A stretch of 38,980 nt of DNA from an uncultured Verrucomicrobiales bacterium (lineage in GTDB: Bacteria > Verrucomicrobiota > Verrucomicrobiia > Verrucomicrobiales > Akkermansiaceae), in assembly GCA_937958875.1 (NCBI GenBank), contig CALGMJ010000215.1, positions 1 through 38,980 on the forward strand, in the 5' to 3' direction. The first letter of the stretch is position 1, and every line of letters starts with the position of its first letter. The notes under the pieces were generated by a model. The model did no database searches. It had not been told where the DNA came from and saw only the letters and a list, made by a program, of their open reading frames with translations. The position numbers and the translations under genes are program-made. Of this stretch, positions 31,775 to 38,980 are shown piece after piece.

Positions 31775-33760
31775 GTGATTTCCCTTGGCGAACATGGCCC
31801 GCGCTTTTATGACGAGATTCGCCACGTCTTTAGCGAGACAGGGCTACTCTCGAAGTCGCCTGATTTCGAATATCGTGCTGAGCAGCAGGAGATGGCAGGG
31901 GAGGTGGCTTCGGCACTCGAGGGGCAGCGTCCTCTAGTAGTGGAGGCGGGCACGGGCGTTGGAAAATCTTTAGCCTATCTCATCCCGGCGGTGAAATACG
32001 CGCTCGAGAATGATAAAAAGGCCGTCATTTCTACTCATACCATCAATCTACAGGAGCAGCTGATGGGGAAAGATCTGCCTATTGTGCAGAAATTACTGGG
32101 GCTAGATTTTCACGCAGCTCTCCTGAAAGGGCGGCAAAACTACGTCTGTCCACTACGGCTCCGGCGAGCGATGGATCAGGTCGGCGACCTTTTCACCACG
32201 AGCGAGCGAGAGGAAATCAAAGCGATCTGGGATTGGGCTGAAGGGACTAGGGATGGCACCCGCAGTGATCTTGACTTTGAGCCCTCACTGAAAGTGTGGC
32301 TTCAGGTTTGTAGTGAATCACATATCTGCACGCAGCGGACTTGCGGGCCGCGGGGAAATTGCTTCTTCCAGGAAGCACGTAAGAAGGCGCAATCGGCCAC
32401 GGTGTTAGTCGTGAATCATAGTCTCTTTTTTTCCATGCTAACGCCAGAGGAGGAAAAAGAGGGTGATGATGAAGGCTTCCTAGTGCCGAATGATTTTGTC
32501 GTTTTTGATGAGGCTCACACGCTGGAAAGTGTGGCAGCCAAGGCGCTCGGTCTCAGGCTGAGCCAGGCTGGGCTACGTTTCGATCTCCAGCGCCTGTATC
32601 ATCCTAAAACTGGTAAAGGGCTGCTGAAAGCGATTCACGCTACGGATGCCATGGACGCTGCCAAGACGGTCATCGAGGCTACTGATGATTTTTTCGATGA
32701 AGTGGCCGAGGCCGTTACCTTCAATGACTGGGGGAGAGAATGCCGGGTCCATGAGACTGATCTCGTCGATAACACCCTCGCGGAGCCGCTCCGCCGCTGC
32801 TGGAAGGCCGTTGAAGAGGCCTCTGAGGACGTGAAAGATGAAACGCGTCGCAACGAGCTGAAAGACGGTGCACGGCGTCTCCGCGAGATGCATGGTGCTG
32901 TGAAAATGTTCCTCGATCAGGAGGATGAAGAAAGCGTTTATTGGGTCGAAAAAGGTGGTAACGAAGGCACCTCGCTCAGTCTCAATGCAGCTCCGATTAA
33001 TGTTGCTGATCGTCTGCGGCCCATTCTTTTCGGGCCAGAGAAGTGCTGCATCATGACCAGTGCGACTCTGGGTACTGGAAATCAGGATTTAAAATATTTT
33101 CGTGAGCGGGTGGGGGCGGAGCACGTGCAAGCGGTGCAGATTGGGAGTCCCTTTGACTATCAGAAACAGATGGCAATTTACGTCATCAAGTCCATGCCTG
33201 ATCCTCGCGATGATGGTTACGAAAAAATGCTCATCCACTGGATCGAGCGCGTGATTAAGAAGACGGAAGGAAAGGCTTTTGTCCTCTTCACCAGTCACCG
33301 GCTTCTGAGGTCGGTTGCAGATGCCATGGAAGATTTCTTTGAGAAATTCGGGTGGCGTCTTCTTGCTCAAGGGATGGGCATGCCACGGCAGAAGATGGTG
33401 GAGGAATTTCGCAGTGACGTAAACAGTGTCCTCTTTGGCACCGAGAGCTTCTGGGCTGGGGTAGATGTTCCCGGAGAAGCTCTTAGTAATGTCATTATTA
33501 CCCGAATCCCCTTCGCTGTGCCCGACCATCCACTTACCGCTGCGCGCCTAGAAGAAATCGAGGCCGGAGGGGGAAATGCCTTCATGGAATATTCGGTGCC
33601 CGAGGCCATCATCAAGCTGCGTCAGGGAGTGGGACGGCTCATTCGATCTGAGAAAGATGAGGGCATGGTCGTCATTCTCGATAATCGGGTGGTAACGAAG
33701 CGCTATGGCAAAAATTTCCTAGCAGCTCTACCTCCTGCGCCTGTGAAAATCGTCACTTAA
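31775..33760 (+). CDS. dinG: DinG/XPD-family Fe-S DNA helicase
   Basis: A 661-residue superfamily 2 helicase. Seen: FEYRAEQQEMA (Q-motif-like), Walker A EAGTGVGKSLAYL, THTINLQEQL, a cysteine cluster (VCPLRL, QVCSESHICTQRTCGPRGNC) for the [4Fe-4S] cluster, VVNHSLFFS, the DEAH box VVFDEAHTLE, MTSATLG, FTSHRLLRSV, FGTESFWAGVDVPG and motif VI QGVGRLIRS. Such enzymes unwind DNA 5'-3', including R-loops and forks. No ATG lies at the conserved start; a GTG at 31775 fits homology, with a TTG at 31739 as alternative. There is no 3'-exonuclease domain as in Gram-positive DinG. It begins 50 bases after the bL28 terminator. Confidence 0.92.
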   Translation: MISLGEHGPRFYDEIRHVFSETGLLSKSPDFEYRAEQQEMAGEVASALEGQRPLVVEAGTGVGKSLAYLIPAVKYALENDKKAVISTHTINLQEQLMGKDLPIVQKLLGLDFHAALLKGRQNYVCPLRLRRAMDQVGDLFTTSEREEIKAIWDWAEGTRDGTRSDLDFEPSLKVWLQVCSESHICTQRTCGPRGNCFFQEARKKAQSATVLVVNHSLFFSMLTPEEEKEGDDEGFLVPNDFVVFDEAHTLESVAAKALGLRLSQAGLRFDLQRLYHPKTGKGLLKAIHATDAMDAAKTVIEATDDFFDEVAEAVTFNDWGRECRVHETDLVDNTLAEPLRRCWKAVEEASEDVKDETRRNELKDGARRLREMHGAVKMFLDQEDEESVYWVEKGGNEGTSLSLNAAPINVADRLRPILFGPEKCCIMTSATLGTGNQDLKYFRERVGAEHVQAVQIGSPFDYQKQMAIYVIKSMPDPRDDGYEKMLIHWIERVIKKTEGKAFVLFTSHRLLRSVADAMEDFFEKFGWRLLAQGMGMPRQKMVEEFRSDVNSVLFGTESFWAGVDVPGEALSNVIITRIPFAVPDHPLTAARLEEIEAGGGNAFMEYSVPEAIIKLRQGVGRLIRSEKDEGMVVILDNRVVTKRYGKNFLAALPPAPVKIVT

Positions 33761-33826
33761 AAAAGGTGTATCTGTGAAAGGTGGTAAGTCCTCGCAGAGG
33801 CTTTGGGCGCATGCTATGACATTCTC

Positions 33827-34762
33827 ATGAAACTACTTTTAGCGACGATTTCTCCTCTTCTGTTTTTGACACCCGCATCAGCTGAGCAGGTGATTTTAAG
33901 TAAGGAGGCGGTGATGAATGGCTATCATGAGCATGCCGTGATGTCTCAGTTTTGTCGCTGGTTTCAGCTCTATGAGCGTGATGACACTCTTCTTAAAAAC
34001 CAGATCGATATCTTAGCTAAGGAAGTCGAGCTAAAATCCGGTCTCGGTGAGGCCAAGGGGCATGATGCTTACCAGGAGCGCTTCAAAAAGCTCCCAAAGG
34101 CTTGGGAAAATGCTCATTTTATCAAGTCATCGGAAGTGACCGTGAACGAGGATGGCACTTGTGCTCTTTCTGCCCAAGTCCACTACTTCAACCAAGGAAT
34201 GCTACCCGAAAATGAAATTCGGACTGCTAACCTCACTTATACCGCAATGCTCTCAAAAACAGAGGGAGAGTTACCCAAGTTCACCAAAATCGAGATCACT
34301 CCCAATAAGGAACAAAAGGCAGAGAAAGTCACCGAGTGGAAAGATGCGTACCCTGAAAATCGCCTTAAAAGTTTAGTTCACCAATGGCTCTACCTCATCG
34401 AAGATCCAGCTCGTAAATTTGAGCCCTTTAAAGAGTTACTCGCAGATGGATATGCTCTTCATTTCTCCTCTGGCAAAATCGAAACCTTCGAGGATTTTGA
34501 AAAATGGTTTCGTGGCCCGGCTTCATCAGTAAAAGCGAGCACACATCAGATTAAGGATTTTTCGTACGAAATTCTCGGAGAGAATAATTACGCTCTTCAG
34601 GCGAAATTTGATTGGCAGGGTATTTTTCCAAATGGAAAAGAGATGAAGGCGCAGACAGAACACAAATGGATCGTCATTGATAATCCTGCTGAGCGTTTTG
34701 CCCGCATTCGTGAAATCAAAGTTAAGGTCTTGAAGCCCTTCGCTCCCTTGACACGAGAGTGA
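33827..34762 (+). CDS. Secreted protein with two NTF2-like domains
   Basis: A 311-residue exported protein. The signal peptide is MKLLLATISPLLFLTPASA, likely cut after ASA. The rest divides into two NTF2/SnoaL-like halves: about 30-165 (HEHAVMSQFCRWFQLYERDD, then long strands ending FTKIEITP) and about 180-311 (RLKSLVHQWLYLIEDP, FEDFEKWFRG, HQIKDFSYEILG, IREIKVKVLKPF). The halves share the helix-then-curved-sheet order but little sequence. No catalytic residues could be picked, so it may bind a ligand or act as a chaperone-like periplasmic protein. The ATG at 33827 was selected because the signal peptide begins there. It ends 12 bases before the MITE. Confidence 0.65.
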   Translation: MKLLLATISPLLFLTPASAEQVILSKEAVMNGYHEHAVMSQFCRWFQLYERDDTLLKNQIDILAKEVELKSGLGEAKGHDAYQERFKKLPKAWENAHFIKSSEVTVNEDGTCALSAQVHYFNQGMLPENEIRTANLTYTAMLSKTEGELPKFTKIEITPNKEQKAEKVTEWKDAYPENRLKSLVHQWLYLIEDPARKFEPFKELLADGYALHFSSGKIETFEDFEKWFRGPASSVKASTHQIKDFSYEILGENNYALQAKFDWQGIFPNGKEMKAQTEHKWIVIDNPAERFARIREIKVKVLKPFAPLTRE

Positions 34763-34774
34763 TGTCTAAGGCAC

Positions 34775-34939
34775 CTAGTGCTCCGTCAAACCTAAGATTT
34801 TGGGTTTCTGCTGGTCTCTCGAAAATCTGGCCGCGTTGTCGATGCTAAGAGAATGCTCGATTCACTGATCATCTCCGCCTTGCCAGATTTCCGATATCCT
34901 TCGCACTTACCTGAAATCTTAGTCCTGACAAAGCACTAG
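34775..34939. mobile_element. 165-bp fold-back MITE with imperfect terminal inverted repeats
   Basis: It begins CTAGTGCTCCGTCAAACC and ends with the inverted form of CTAGTGCTTTGTCAGGAC. Over the outer 31 bases, 23 pair (including CTAGTGCT, GTCA, CTAAGATTT and GGT). An inner pair GAAAATCTGGC / GCCAGATTTCC extends the symmetry toward the centre, so the whole element can fold back. It has no ORF. A second copy starts at 38906. The CTAG at both ends may be a target duplication or part of the repeat. It fills the gap between two convergent genes and ends two bases before the stop of the NdpA-like gene, so it may also act as a terminator. Confidence 0.75.
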
Positions 34940-34941
34940 TT

Positions 34942-36033
34942 TTAAGCTAGGTCCTTATTGAAGTAGATCTTGATGTAGCTCTTCTTCTTTTCTTCATCGT
35001 AGCCTTTTTCGAGAACGGCATCAGGGTTGTTGACCACCTTGGGCTTGAGCTTGATTTCGACTCCAGTGTCCAGCTTCATGATGTTTTTCATGAGCTTCTT
35101 GGCTTTCACCACGTCTTTCTTAGAAATGTCGAAACCTTCCTCGATTTTGACGCCTTCTTCTTCCTCAAGACGCTGTTTTTCCTCTCGGAATTTAGCTTTT
35201 GCCTCGGGCGTACGTAGCGCTTGTTCTTCGAATTCTTGTAGGCTGAACTGCTTTTTATCGTCGAAGTAAGAAAGTGCCTCCTTGGCGGTGTCATTGACTG
35301 CCCAGGGAGGATTTTCAGAGCTGCTTGCTCCTTCCGTATCAGTGGACGGCTCTGGGGTAACGGCCTGCACCGCCATCTCGGCCACTCGCTTCGAGAGAAG
35401 CGAGGAGTCAGGAATAGGTGCGACTCCTAGGAAGTCGCGCACCCAGAAGCGGGACTCAGAGCCTGCTCGATCGAAGGTAAGGGAATAGTAGCCCTTACGC
35501 TCAAGATGATCGAGAATGAGGCAGCCCTTATCAATTTTTTCCGGATTGATACCATGCTCGGTGTTGAGCTGAAGGTCCCCTTCATGTGCAGAAATACTTA
35601 GAAAAGGGGAGACGCTTTCGGATTTCAGAATACAAATCCCGCGAACGGTCTGATCTTCGCCAAGATCGATCCCCTGCACGAGGGCGACGCAAAGATCTCC
35701 AGATTTGATGTTTGGATGGCTCGACTTTGAGTAAAGGCGCTGAGCGATGTCACAACCAGCGGACAGAAGGTTTTCAGTGTCTTCAAAGATTTTGCCAACA
35801 CAGGTATTGAGTTCGTGATTCGAAAGAGAGCTGTGGTGGCGGAAGCGATGTCCGACGAGGGAGAGGCTCTTGAATGGCCGCATGAAGATGCCCGAAAGCA
35901 TTGGTTGGTCAGCTTCCTCGACCTTGAAAATCTGTTTTGAGGTTTGAAGGGGTTCGTCGCGAGAAGGATTCCCTACTTTTGCAAGAACGAGCCCGTCGAT
36001 AGTGGCGTTTTCAAAGCTGACTTTCAGATTCAC
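34942..36033 (-). CDS. NdpA/YejK-like nucleoid-associated protein
   Basis: A 363-residue protein of the 37-kDa nucleoid-associated family (NA37). Seen: the usual start ATIDGLVLAKVGNPSRDEP, FRHHSSLSNHELNTC, SGDLCVALVQG, CILKSESVSPF, GCLILDHLERKGYY, SRFWVRDFLG, and a C-terminal acidic/basic helical part (LEEEEGVKIEEGFDISKKDV) before IKLKPKVVNN. NA37 members associate with nucleoid DNA; their exact activity is unclear, and some occur near mobile or defence genes. The start is a GTG at 36033; no ATG fits. A VapC remnant ends immediately upstream, and the MITE abuts its stop. Confidence 0.8.
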   Translation of the reverse strand: MNLKVSFENATIDGLVLAKVGNPSRDEPLQTSKQIFKVEEADQPMLSGIFMRPFKSLSLVGHRFRHHSSLSNHELNTCVGKIFEDTENLLSAGCDIAQRLYSKSSHPNIKSGDLCVALVQGIDLGEDQTVRGICILKSESVSPFLSISAHEGDLQLNTEHGINPEKIDKGCLILDHLERKGYYSLTFDRAGSESRFWVRDFLGVAPIPDSSLLSKRVAEMAVQAVTPEPSTDTEGASSSENPPWAVNDTAKEALSYFDDKKQFSLQEFEEQALRTPEAKAKFREEKQRLEEEEGVKIEEGFDISKKDVVKAKKLMKNIMKLDTGVEIKLKPKVVNNPDAVLEKGYDEEKKKSYIKIYFNKDLA

Positions 36034-36034
36034 A

Positions 36035-36327
36035 TCAGCGAAGTAGAGAGAAATAGCAGAATAAAAAAGCGCAAAGCGAGACAGATGTTGGAAGAGGCAT
36101 CAGTCTTGCCTGATACAGCCAGTTTTCTCGCGCGAGTCCTTCGATCCGCGCGAAATTGCGATGATTGATGGTGACGACGGTGAGGTCATGAGTGAAGGCA
36201 GTGGTTGCGCTGAGGAGATCGAGGTCTCTGGCCTTTTGCTCAACCTTCTTCTGGGGCGGTTTCGAGTGCTCAAAAGTGAATTTCCAGACGATCTTGAATA
36301 ACAGCTTTTCTGAAGTAGCTGTATCCT
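36035..36327 (-). pseudogene. Remnant of a VapC-type PIN-domain toxin
   Basis: On the minus strand an open stretch encodes KKVEQKARDLDLLSATTA, then FTHDLTVVTINHRNFARIEG and LARENWL. This is the C-terminal half of a PIN domain: D-LL-AATA, then LTVVTxNxRxFxRIxGL and NW, including the fourth acidic/asparagine region of VapC toxins. The N-terminal catalytic Asp part and any start codon are missing (stop just beyond about 36325), and no VapB antitoxin gene is next to it. The frame ends at a TGA (36035-36037) touching the start of the NdpA-like gene. It is a decayed toxin fragment. Confidence 0.6.
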
Positions 36328-36564
36328 ATGCCTAGGTTCAGAACGATTTGTGATCAATGTGGTAGTGTGAATTCGGGCCAGCGAGTCACAAAGGGCTCTA
36401 CCTTGGTTGAAGTCTCGTTATGGGGAGCAGGGGTGATGACCTTACCTTTTGGAGTAGGCCTTTTCTTTCTGGTGATTGGTCTGGGGTATAGTGTCTGGCG
36501 ATGCGGGACTTCTTTTTTGAGGTGTAGTGAGTGTCAGGGTGAAGTGCCGTCCCCTCAAAAATAG
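36328..36564 (+). CDS. Small zinc-ribbon membrane protein
   Basis: A 78-residue protein with CDQCG near the N-terminus (Cys8, Cys11), a hydrophobic segment of about 28 residues (VSLWGAGVMTLPFGVGLFFL and beyond), and CGTSFLRCSEC toward the C-terminus. The CxxC pairs on either side of the membrane region suggest one zinc ribbon split by a hairpin in the membrane, with both ends on the same side. No family name recognised. The ATG at 36328 has no clear Shine-Dalgarno. It sits alone in a region of gene remnants. Confidence 0.5.
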   Translation: MPRFRTICDQCGSVNSGQRVTKGSTLVEVSLWGAGVMTLPFGVGLFFLVIGLGYSVWRCGTSFLRCSECQGEVPSPQK

Positions 36565-36658
36565 TAAGCATGTGTTGATCATCATTTTTGATTCCTCCCC
36601 ATGTCTGGACTCGATCAATCACTCCCTCTTCTTCGAGGGATCGCCATTACTTGGGTAA

Positions 36659-36775
36659 TCAGTGGTTTTCTTCCGCTAATACCTCAGGTTTCGCCCTGCC
36701 TATAATCTTAATTTCTCCCTTATGTAGGGACCCTGCATCTCCAAACCACCGAATCGCTTCGGTATTATCTTTCAT
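36659..36775 (-). pseudogene. Short coding-like fragment, unknown, probably decayed
   Basis: A 38-codon frame on the minus strand starts ATG at 36775 and reads MKDNTEAIRWFGDAGSLHKG, EIKIIGRAKPEVLAEENH, then TGA. The same frame continues after two stops with WRSLEEEGVIDRVQTWGG. The composition is protein-like, unlike the other frames here. I do not recognise the family; it may be the wreck of a small gene. The rest of 36565-36805 shows nothing else. Confidence 0.3.
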
Positions 36776-36805
36776 CGGCGCAACACACGTAGTCTGCAGG
36801 GGGGC

Positions 36806-37480
36806 TTATCCACGTTTTCGCTCTAGCATGACCATCATCATGTAAGCGAGGATGAGTTTGAGTTCTTCTCTAGGGCTTAAATTTGCCGCTTTCTCAATTT
36901 GGAAGCGGCCTTCCCAGAAGGCTGGCTTTTTTTCCAACCGCATGGAGATTTCTCCCGCATTATTTGTGGCTCCATAAGAAGGATGAAATACGTAGCCGGT
37001 GAAAAAACCGATAATAGGAATCTGCCCGAAGATGCCATCTAATACTTTCGCCATCGCACTTTCCTCCTTGATGGAATAATCGACCGTGTCTGAGCCGGCT
37101 TCGAAGACTTCGTAATGAGCCTTCCAAATGCTGCGCCACCCTCGGCGTCCCACGCTTCCCAGATCCTTACCCTCGCCATCAGTAAAATTATAGCGGGCGG
37201 ACCAATCGATCACCTTGTTGGCTTTGATTTCGGCGAGAAGAACGCTGCGTGATTTGTCGGTATAAATTTCCACATGTTCGCGGAATTTAAACATCTTCTG
37301 TTTCGTGTAGAGAACCACCTTGCCATTGGCGTCGGTCACGGTGGCCTGACTTGCGAGAGCTAAAACCTTAAAGGAGAGTTGGAGGGGCCACTGAACCCCT
37401 TCCATTTGACGGCCGATATCATCGGTTGCTTGAGTGATAGCAGAGCTAGGGGCGGTATAAGGATTATCGCTTTCAGGCAT
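36806..37480 (-). CDS. LURP-one/tubby-like domain protein
   Basis: A 224-residue soluble protein. Residues about 33-200 look like the LURP-one-related (tubby C-terminal-like) fold: LSFKVLALASQATVTDANGK, VVLYTKQKMFKFREHVEIY, LLAEIKANKVIDWSARYNF, GKDLGSVGRRGWRSIWKAHY, then a hydrophobic stretch IFGQIPIIGFFTGYVF and ISMRLEKKPAFWEGRF. The opening NPYTAPSSA is a short motif often seen at the start of small planctomycete/verrucomicrobial proteins. The fold belongs to the scramblase/tubby superfamily and may bind membrane lipid; bacterial function is unknown. Confidence 0.6.
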   Translation of the reverse strand: MPESDNPYTAPSSAITQATDDIGRQMEGVQWPLQLSFKVLALASQATVTDANGKVVLYTKQKMFKFREHVEIYTDKSRSVLLAEIKANKVIDWSARYNFTDGEGKDLGSVGRRGWRSIWKAHYEVFEAGSDTVDYSIKEESAMAKVLDGIFGQIPIIGFFTGYVFHPSYGATNNAGEISMRLEKKPAFWEGRFQIEKAANLSPREELKLILAYMMMVMLERKRG

Positions 37481-37926
37481 GCTGGGGATCTATCAAAAGG
37501 TCATACTAGATCAGAGAAAAATCGACGCCCGAGGTGCTGATTTACCGAGAATTTCGATAATGAGGGTTCATGTAATCTAGGTCTTCTTACTGCTTTCGAT
37601 GTTTTCCGCGATGATGCACCTGTGAACGATATCTATAGGGGAAACGGACGGCCTGGTAGGAAACCATGGGTGTCCAAAAGTCATGAAGCTGGGTAGCTTC
37701 AGACATTGGCTAGTTCTCGCAGAGATTCAGGGTAAGGAACTCGACTTTTAAGCCATCCTTCAACCATCGAATCAACAATAGTGCTGCAGCTATCTCCTCA
37801 GTAATTCTGCACGAGTTTCATTCACGTAATAGTCTCACTAGACAGGGGTAGCGAGTCTCAATGGCGAACGTGGAGAGGGGAGGAAACACCCTTAGATTCT
37901 ACGGACAAGCCATTTCATGAGAGCGC
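37481..37926. other. 446-base gap without intact gene
   Basis: There is no complete gene. The minus strand holds a HEPN-like remnant (37710-37890). On the plus strand a 51-codon open frame (37541-37696) encodes FRDDAPVNDIYRGNGRPGRK, which faintly recalls transposase N-termini but cannot be assigned. The end of the gap meets the terminator of the PEP-CTERM gene. Confidence 0.5.
37710..37890 (-). pseudogene. Remnant of a HEPN-domain gene
   Basis: One minus-strand frame reads LSTFAIETRYPCLVRLLRE, a stop, then NSCRITEEIAAALLLIRWLK. This matches the C-terminal part of HEPN domains (aromatic-x-x-ETRYP, then a TEEEA-like helix with AL and W). One in-frame stop and the missing helices upstream mark it as a decayed fragment. 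HEPN proteins pair with MNT nucleotidyltransferases as toxin-antitoxin systems; no MNT is seen. Confidence 0.45.
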
Positions 37927-37960
37927 AAAAAAGTCGGGCCTCGCTTACGTGAAACCCGAC
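37927..37960 (-). terminator. Rho-independent terminator of the PEP-CTERM gene
   Basis: Read on the minus strand, GTCGGGTTTC and GAGGCCCGAC pair over 10 bp (two G-U) around an eight-base loop, followed by TTTTTT (37932-37927). Confidence 0.88.
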
Positions 37961-37992
37961 CTCTGAAATCAATCCTCGAACGGTGAAAAATC

Positions 37993-38688
37993 TTACCGCT
38001 TACGACGCGACACTAGTCCTACTGCACCGAGAGCTAGCAATGCTATTGATGAAGGCTCAGGAACAGCGCGGTAAGCGACGCCGATATAATCATTGCGGTT
38101 ATTGTTAGCGGTCGGATTGCCTGCCACATCGACAGAAAAGCTGGTCGTTGCCGCTGTTGTTCCCAGGCTAGCAATAGACAGAGACCAGACACTAGTTCCA
38201 TCGATCGATTCGGCGACGTTCGTCTGATCGTAGGTCGTGAATGCCGCCGACGTTCCGATTCGAGCATCGAGCGTTGCATTGTCGGCGATTCCGTCGTTGC
38301 GCGTAAGGTAAACCAAAAATATCTCATAGGGGGACGAGGGCAACATATCCACGGTCGTCCGTAAGGCGGGTGCATTGGCCCGGTCATCACCATTAATTTC
38401 GAATAGTCTGTCGTCTAAGCCAGAGGGCACAGTGATGCCAAAAGCCGAAATTGTACGTTCGCGCCAGAGATCATCAGTAGCGCTGCTGTCCGTACTGGTC
38501 CAAAAGTTGGCAGGATTGTTAACCTGAACCGTATTACCGGCTGTTCCTCCGCTAAGGAAGGAATCGGCTCCTACTGCCTCAAGGGTGGTTGAGCCAAAGA
38601 TAACGGTAGCAGCAGAAGCGCTTCCGATAATAGAGGATGCTGCTACCACAGTGAGTGTGATGGATGGGGTTTTCTTTAATGATTTCAT
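37993..38688 (-). CDS. PEP-CTERM sorting-domain protein
   Basis: A 231-residue exported protein. The signal peptide is about residues 1-26 (SITLTVVAASSIIGSASA). The body is a beta-rich domain rich in Thr, Ala, Asn and Asp (TVDMLPSSPYEIFLVYLTRN, DYIGVAYRA). The C-terminus is a PEP-CTERM signal: VPEPSSIALLALGAVGLVSR followed by RKR. Such tails are cleaved by an exosortase (XrtA/EpsH), which is not in this window, and the proteins end in the outer envelope or matrix, often with exopolysaccharide. It is monocistronic with a likely promoter at 38719-38748 and a clear terminator. Confidence 0.9.
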   Translation of the reverse strand: MKSLKKTPSITLTVVAASSIIGSASAATVIFGSTTLEAVGADSFLSGGTAGNTVQVNNPANFWTSTDSSATDDLWRERTISAFGITVPSGLDDRLFEINGDDRANAPALRTTVDMLPSSPYEIFLVYLTRNDGIADNATLDARIGTSAAFTTYDQTNVAESIDGTSVWSLSIASLGTTAATTSFSVDVAGNPTANNNRNDYIGVAYRAVPEPSSIALLALGAVGLVSRRKR

Positions 38689-38718
38689 AATGTATTAGCT
38701 TGATTGCTAAACCAGCGA

Positions 38719-38748
38719 TTATTAGATCAAGATGATTTTTTTAATCAA
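38719..38748 (-). promoter_or_regulatory. Possible sigma-70-like promoter of the PEP-CTERM gene
   Basis: On the minus strand TTGATT (38748-38743) and TAATAA (38724-38719) are 18 bases apart, ending 31 bases before the ATG. Spacing and boxes are acceptable but the sequence is AT-rich, so chance is possible. Confidence 0.35.
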
Positions 38749-38905
38749 GGTGAAATCTATATGTGTCATCAAAATTTTATGCCATAGTTTTATTCCCTTT
38801 GGAGCTAATGTCCCAAGCGTGCTTCGACTTTTTTGTAGCAGAGAATGAGGAATAGAGAGTAGGTAAGTTCATTAGCAGCACAATGTGTCGGTGCTAATGT
38901 AGCAT

Positions 38906-38980
38906 CTAGTGCTCCGTCAAACCTAAGATTTCGGGTCCCTGCTTGTCTCTCGAAAATCTGGCCGCGTTGTCGATGCTAAG
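38906..38980. mobile_element. Second copy of the fold-back MITE, cut by window end
   Basis: From CTAG at 38906 to the last base, 71 of 75 positions match the left half of the element at 34775-34939 (differences at the 27th base, two in GGGTCCC and one shortly after). The right half lies beyond the window. Same orientation as the first copy. The 217 bases between the PEP-CTERM start and this element hold only its promoter region. Confidence 0.75.

Noticed and set aside
34775-34939. CRISPR or REPIN-type repeat array
   Set aside because: Single fold-back unit with terminal inverted repeats; no regularly spaced repeats.
37541-37696. 51-codon plus-strand frame resembling a transposase N-terminus
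   Set aside because: Too short and too weak a resemblance; no terminal repeats or DDE residues, and it overlaps no other transposase trace.

Overview
This window looks like chromosomal DNA from a member of the Verrucomicrobiota (class Verrucomicrobiae). The reasons are several large secreted, modular beta-rich proteins with a shared style of C-terminus, two PEP-CTERM tails (VPEPSS, hydrophobic stretch, Arg-rich end), an ECF sigma factor translationally overlapped by a membrane-anchored partner, and ordinary housekeeping genes. This is inferred from protein style; no rRNA marker is present.

Layout: (a) 40-5765, a secreted lysyl-endopeptidase-like serine protease divergent from an ECF sigma/putative anti-sigma pair. 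(b) 5925-13570, the most interesting part: a DUF6916-type small protein, a sulfotransferase, a tandem-GNAT protein, a single GNAT protein, a Tat-signal small protein, three tandem phage-tail-collar (MdpB-like) proteins, and a large secreted repeat protein. No tail tube, sheath, baseplate, portal, terminase or integrase accompanies the collar genes, so this is not a prophage. (c) 13607-14175, a truncated and frameshifted P-domain/PEP-CTERM pseudogene, followed by a SprT-like metalloprotease. (d) 15193-18538, trpE, a DUF2007/zinc-ribbon gene, trpG and an R2K-type ATP-grasp gene. (e) 18611-23869, an unknown membrane-anchored protein and a 1537-residue secreted protein joining LamG-like repeats, a PQQ sugar-dehydrogenase-like propeller and a di-haem cytochrome domain. 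(f) 23975-34762, mostly housekeeping: Prc-type protease, M50 protease, RodA, Fur-RuvB, ribosomal proteins bL36 and bL28, a uracil-DNA-glycosylase-like protein, a DinG-type helicase and a tandem NTF2-like secreted protein. (g) 34775-38980, an accessory or decaying zone: two copies of a fold-back MITE, an NdpA-like nucleoid protein, remnants of VapC (PIN) and HEPN genes, a LURP-one-like protein and a PEP-CTERM protein.

How the parts fit: the collar locus is spread over both strands but has a coherent content: three paralogous collar proteins with the same C-terminal FPSRS tag, two GNAT proteins of one subfamily (one internally duplicated), a small DUF6916 protein, and a large exported protein read divergently from the collar operon. 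A working hypothesis is a surface or secreted collar-protein system modified by acetyl or sulfo groups. Domain assignments come from reading motifs only; no database search was run.
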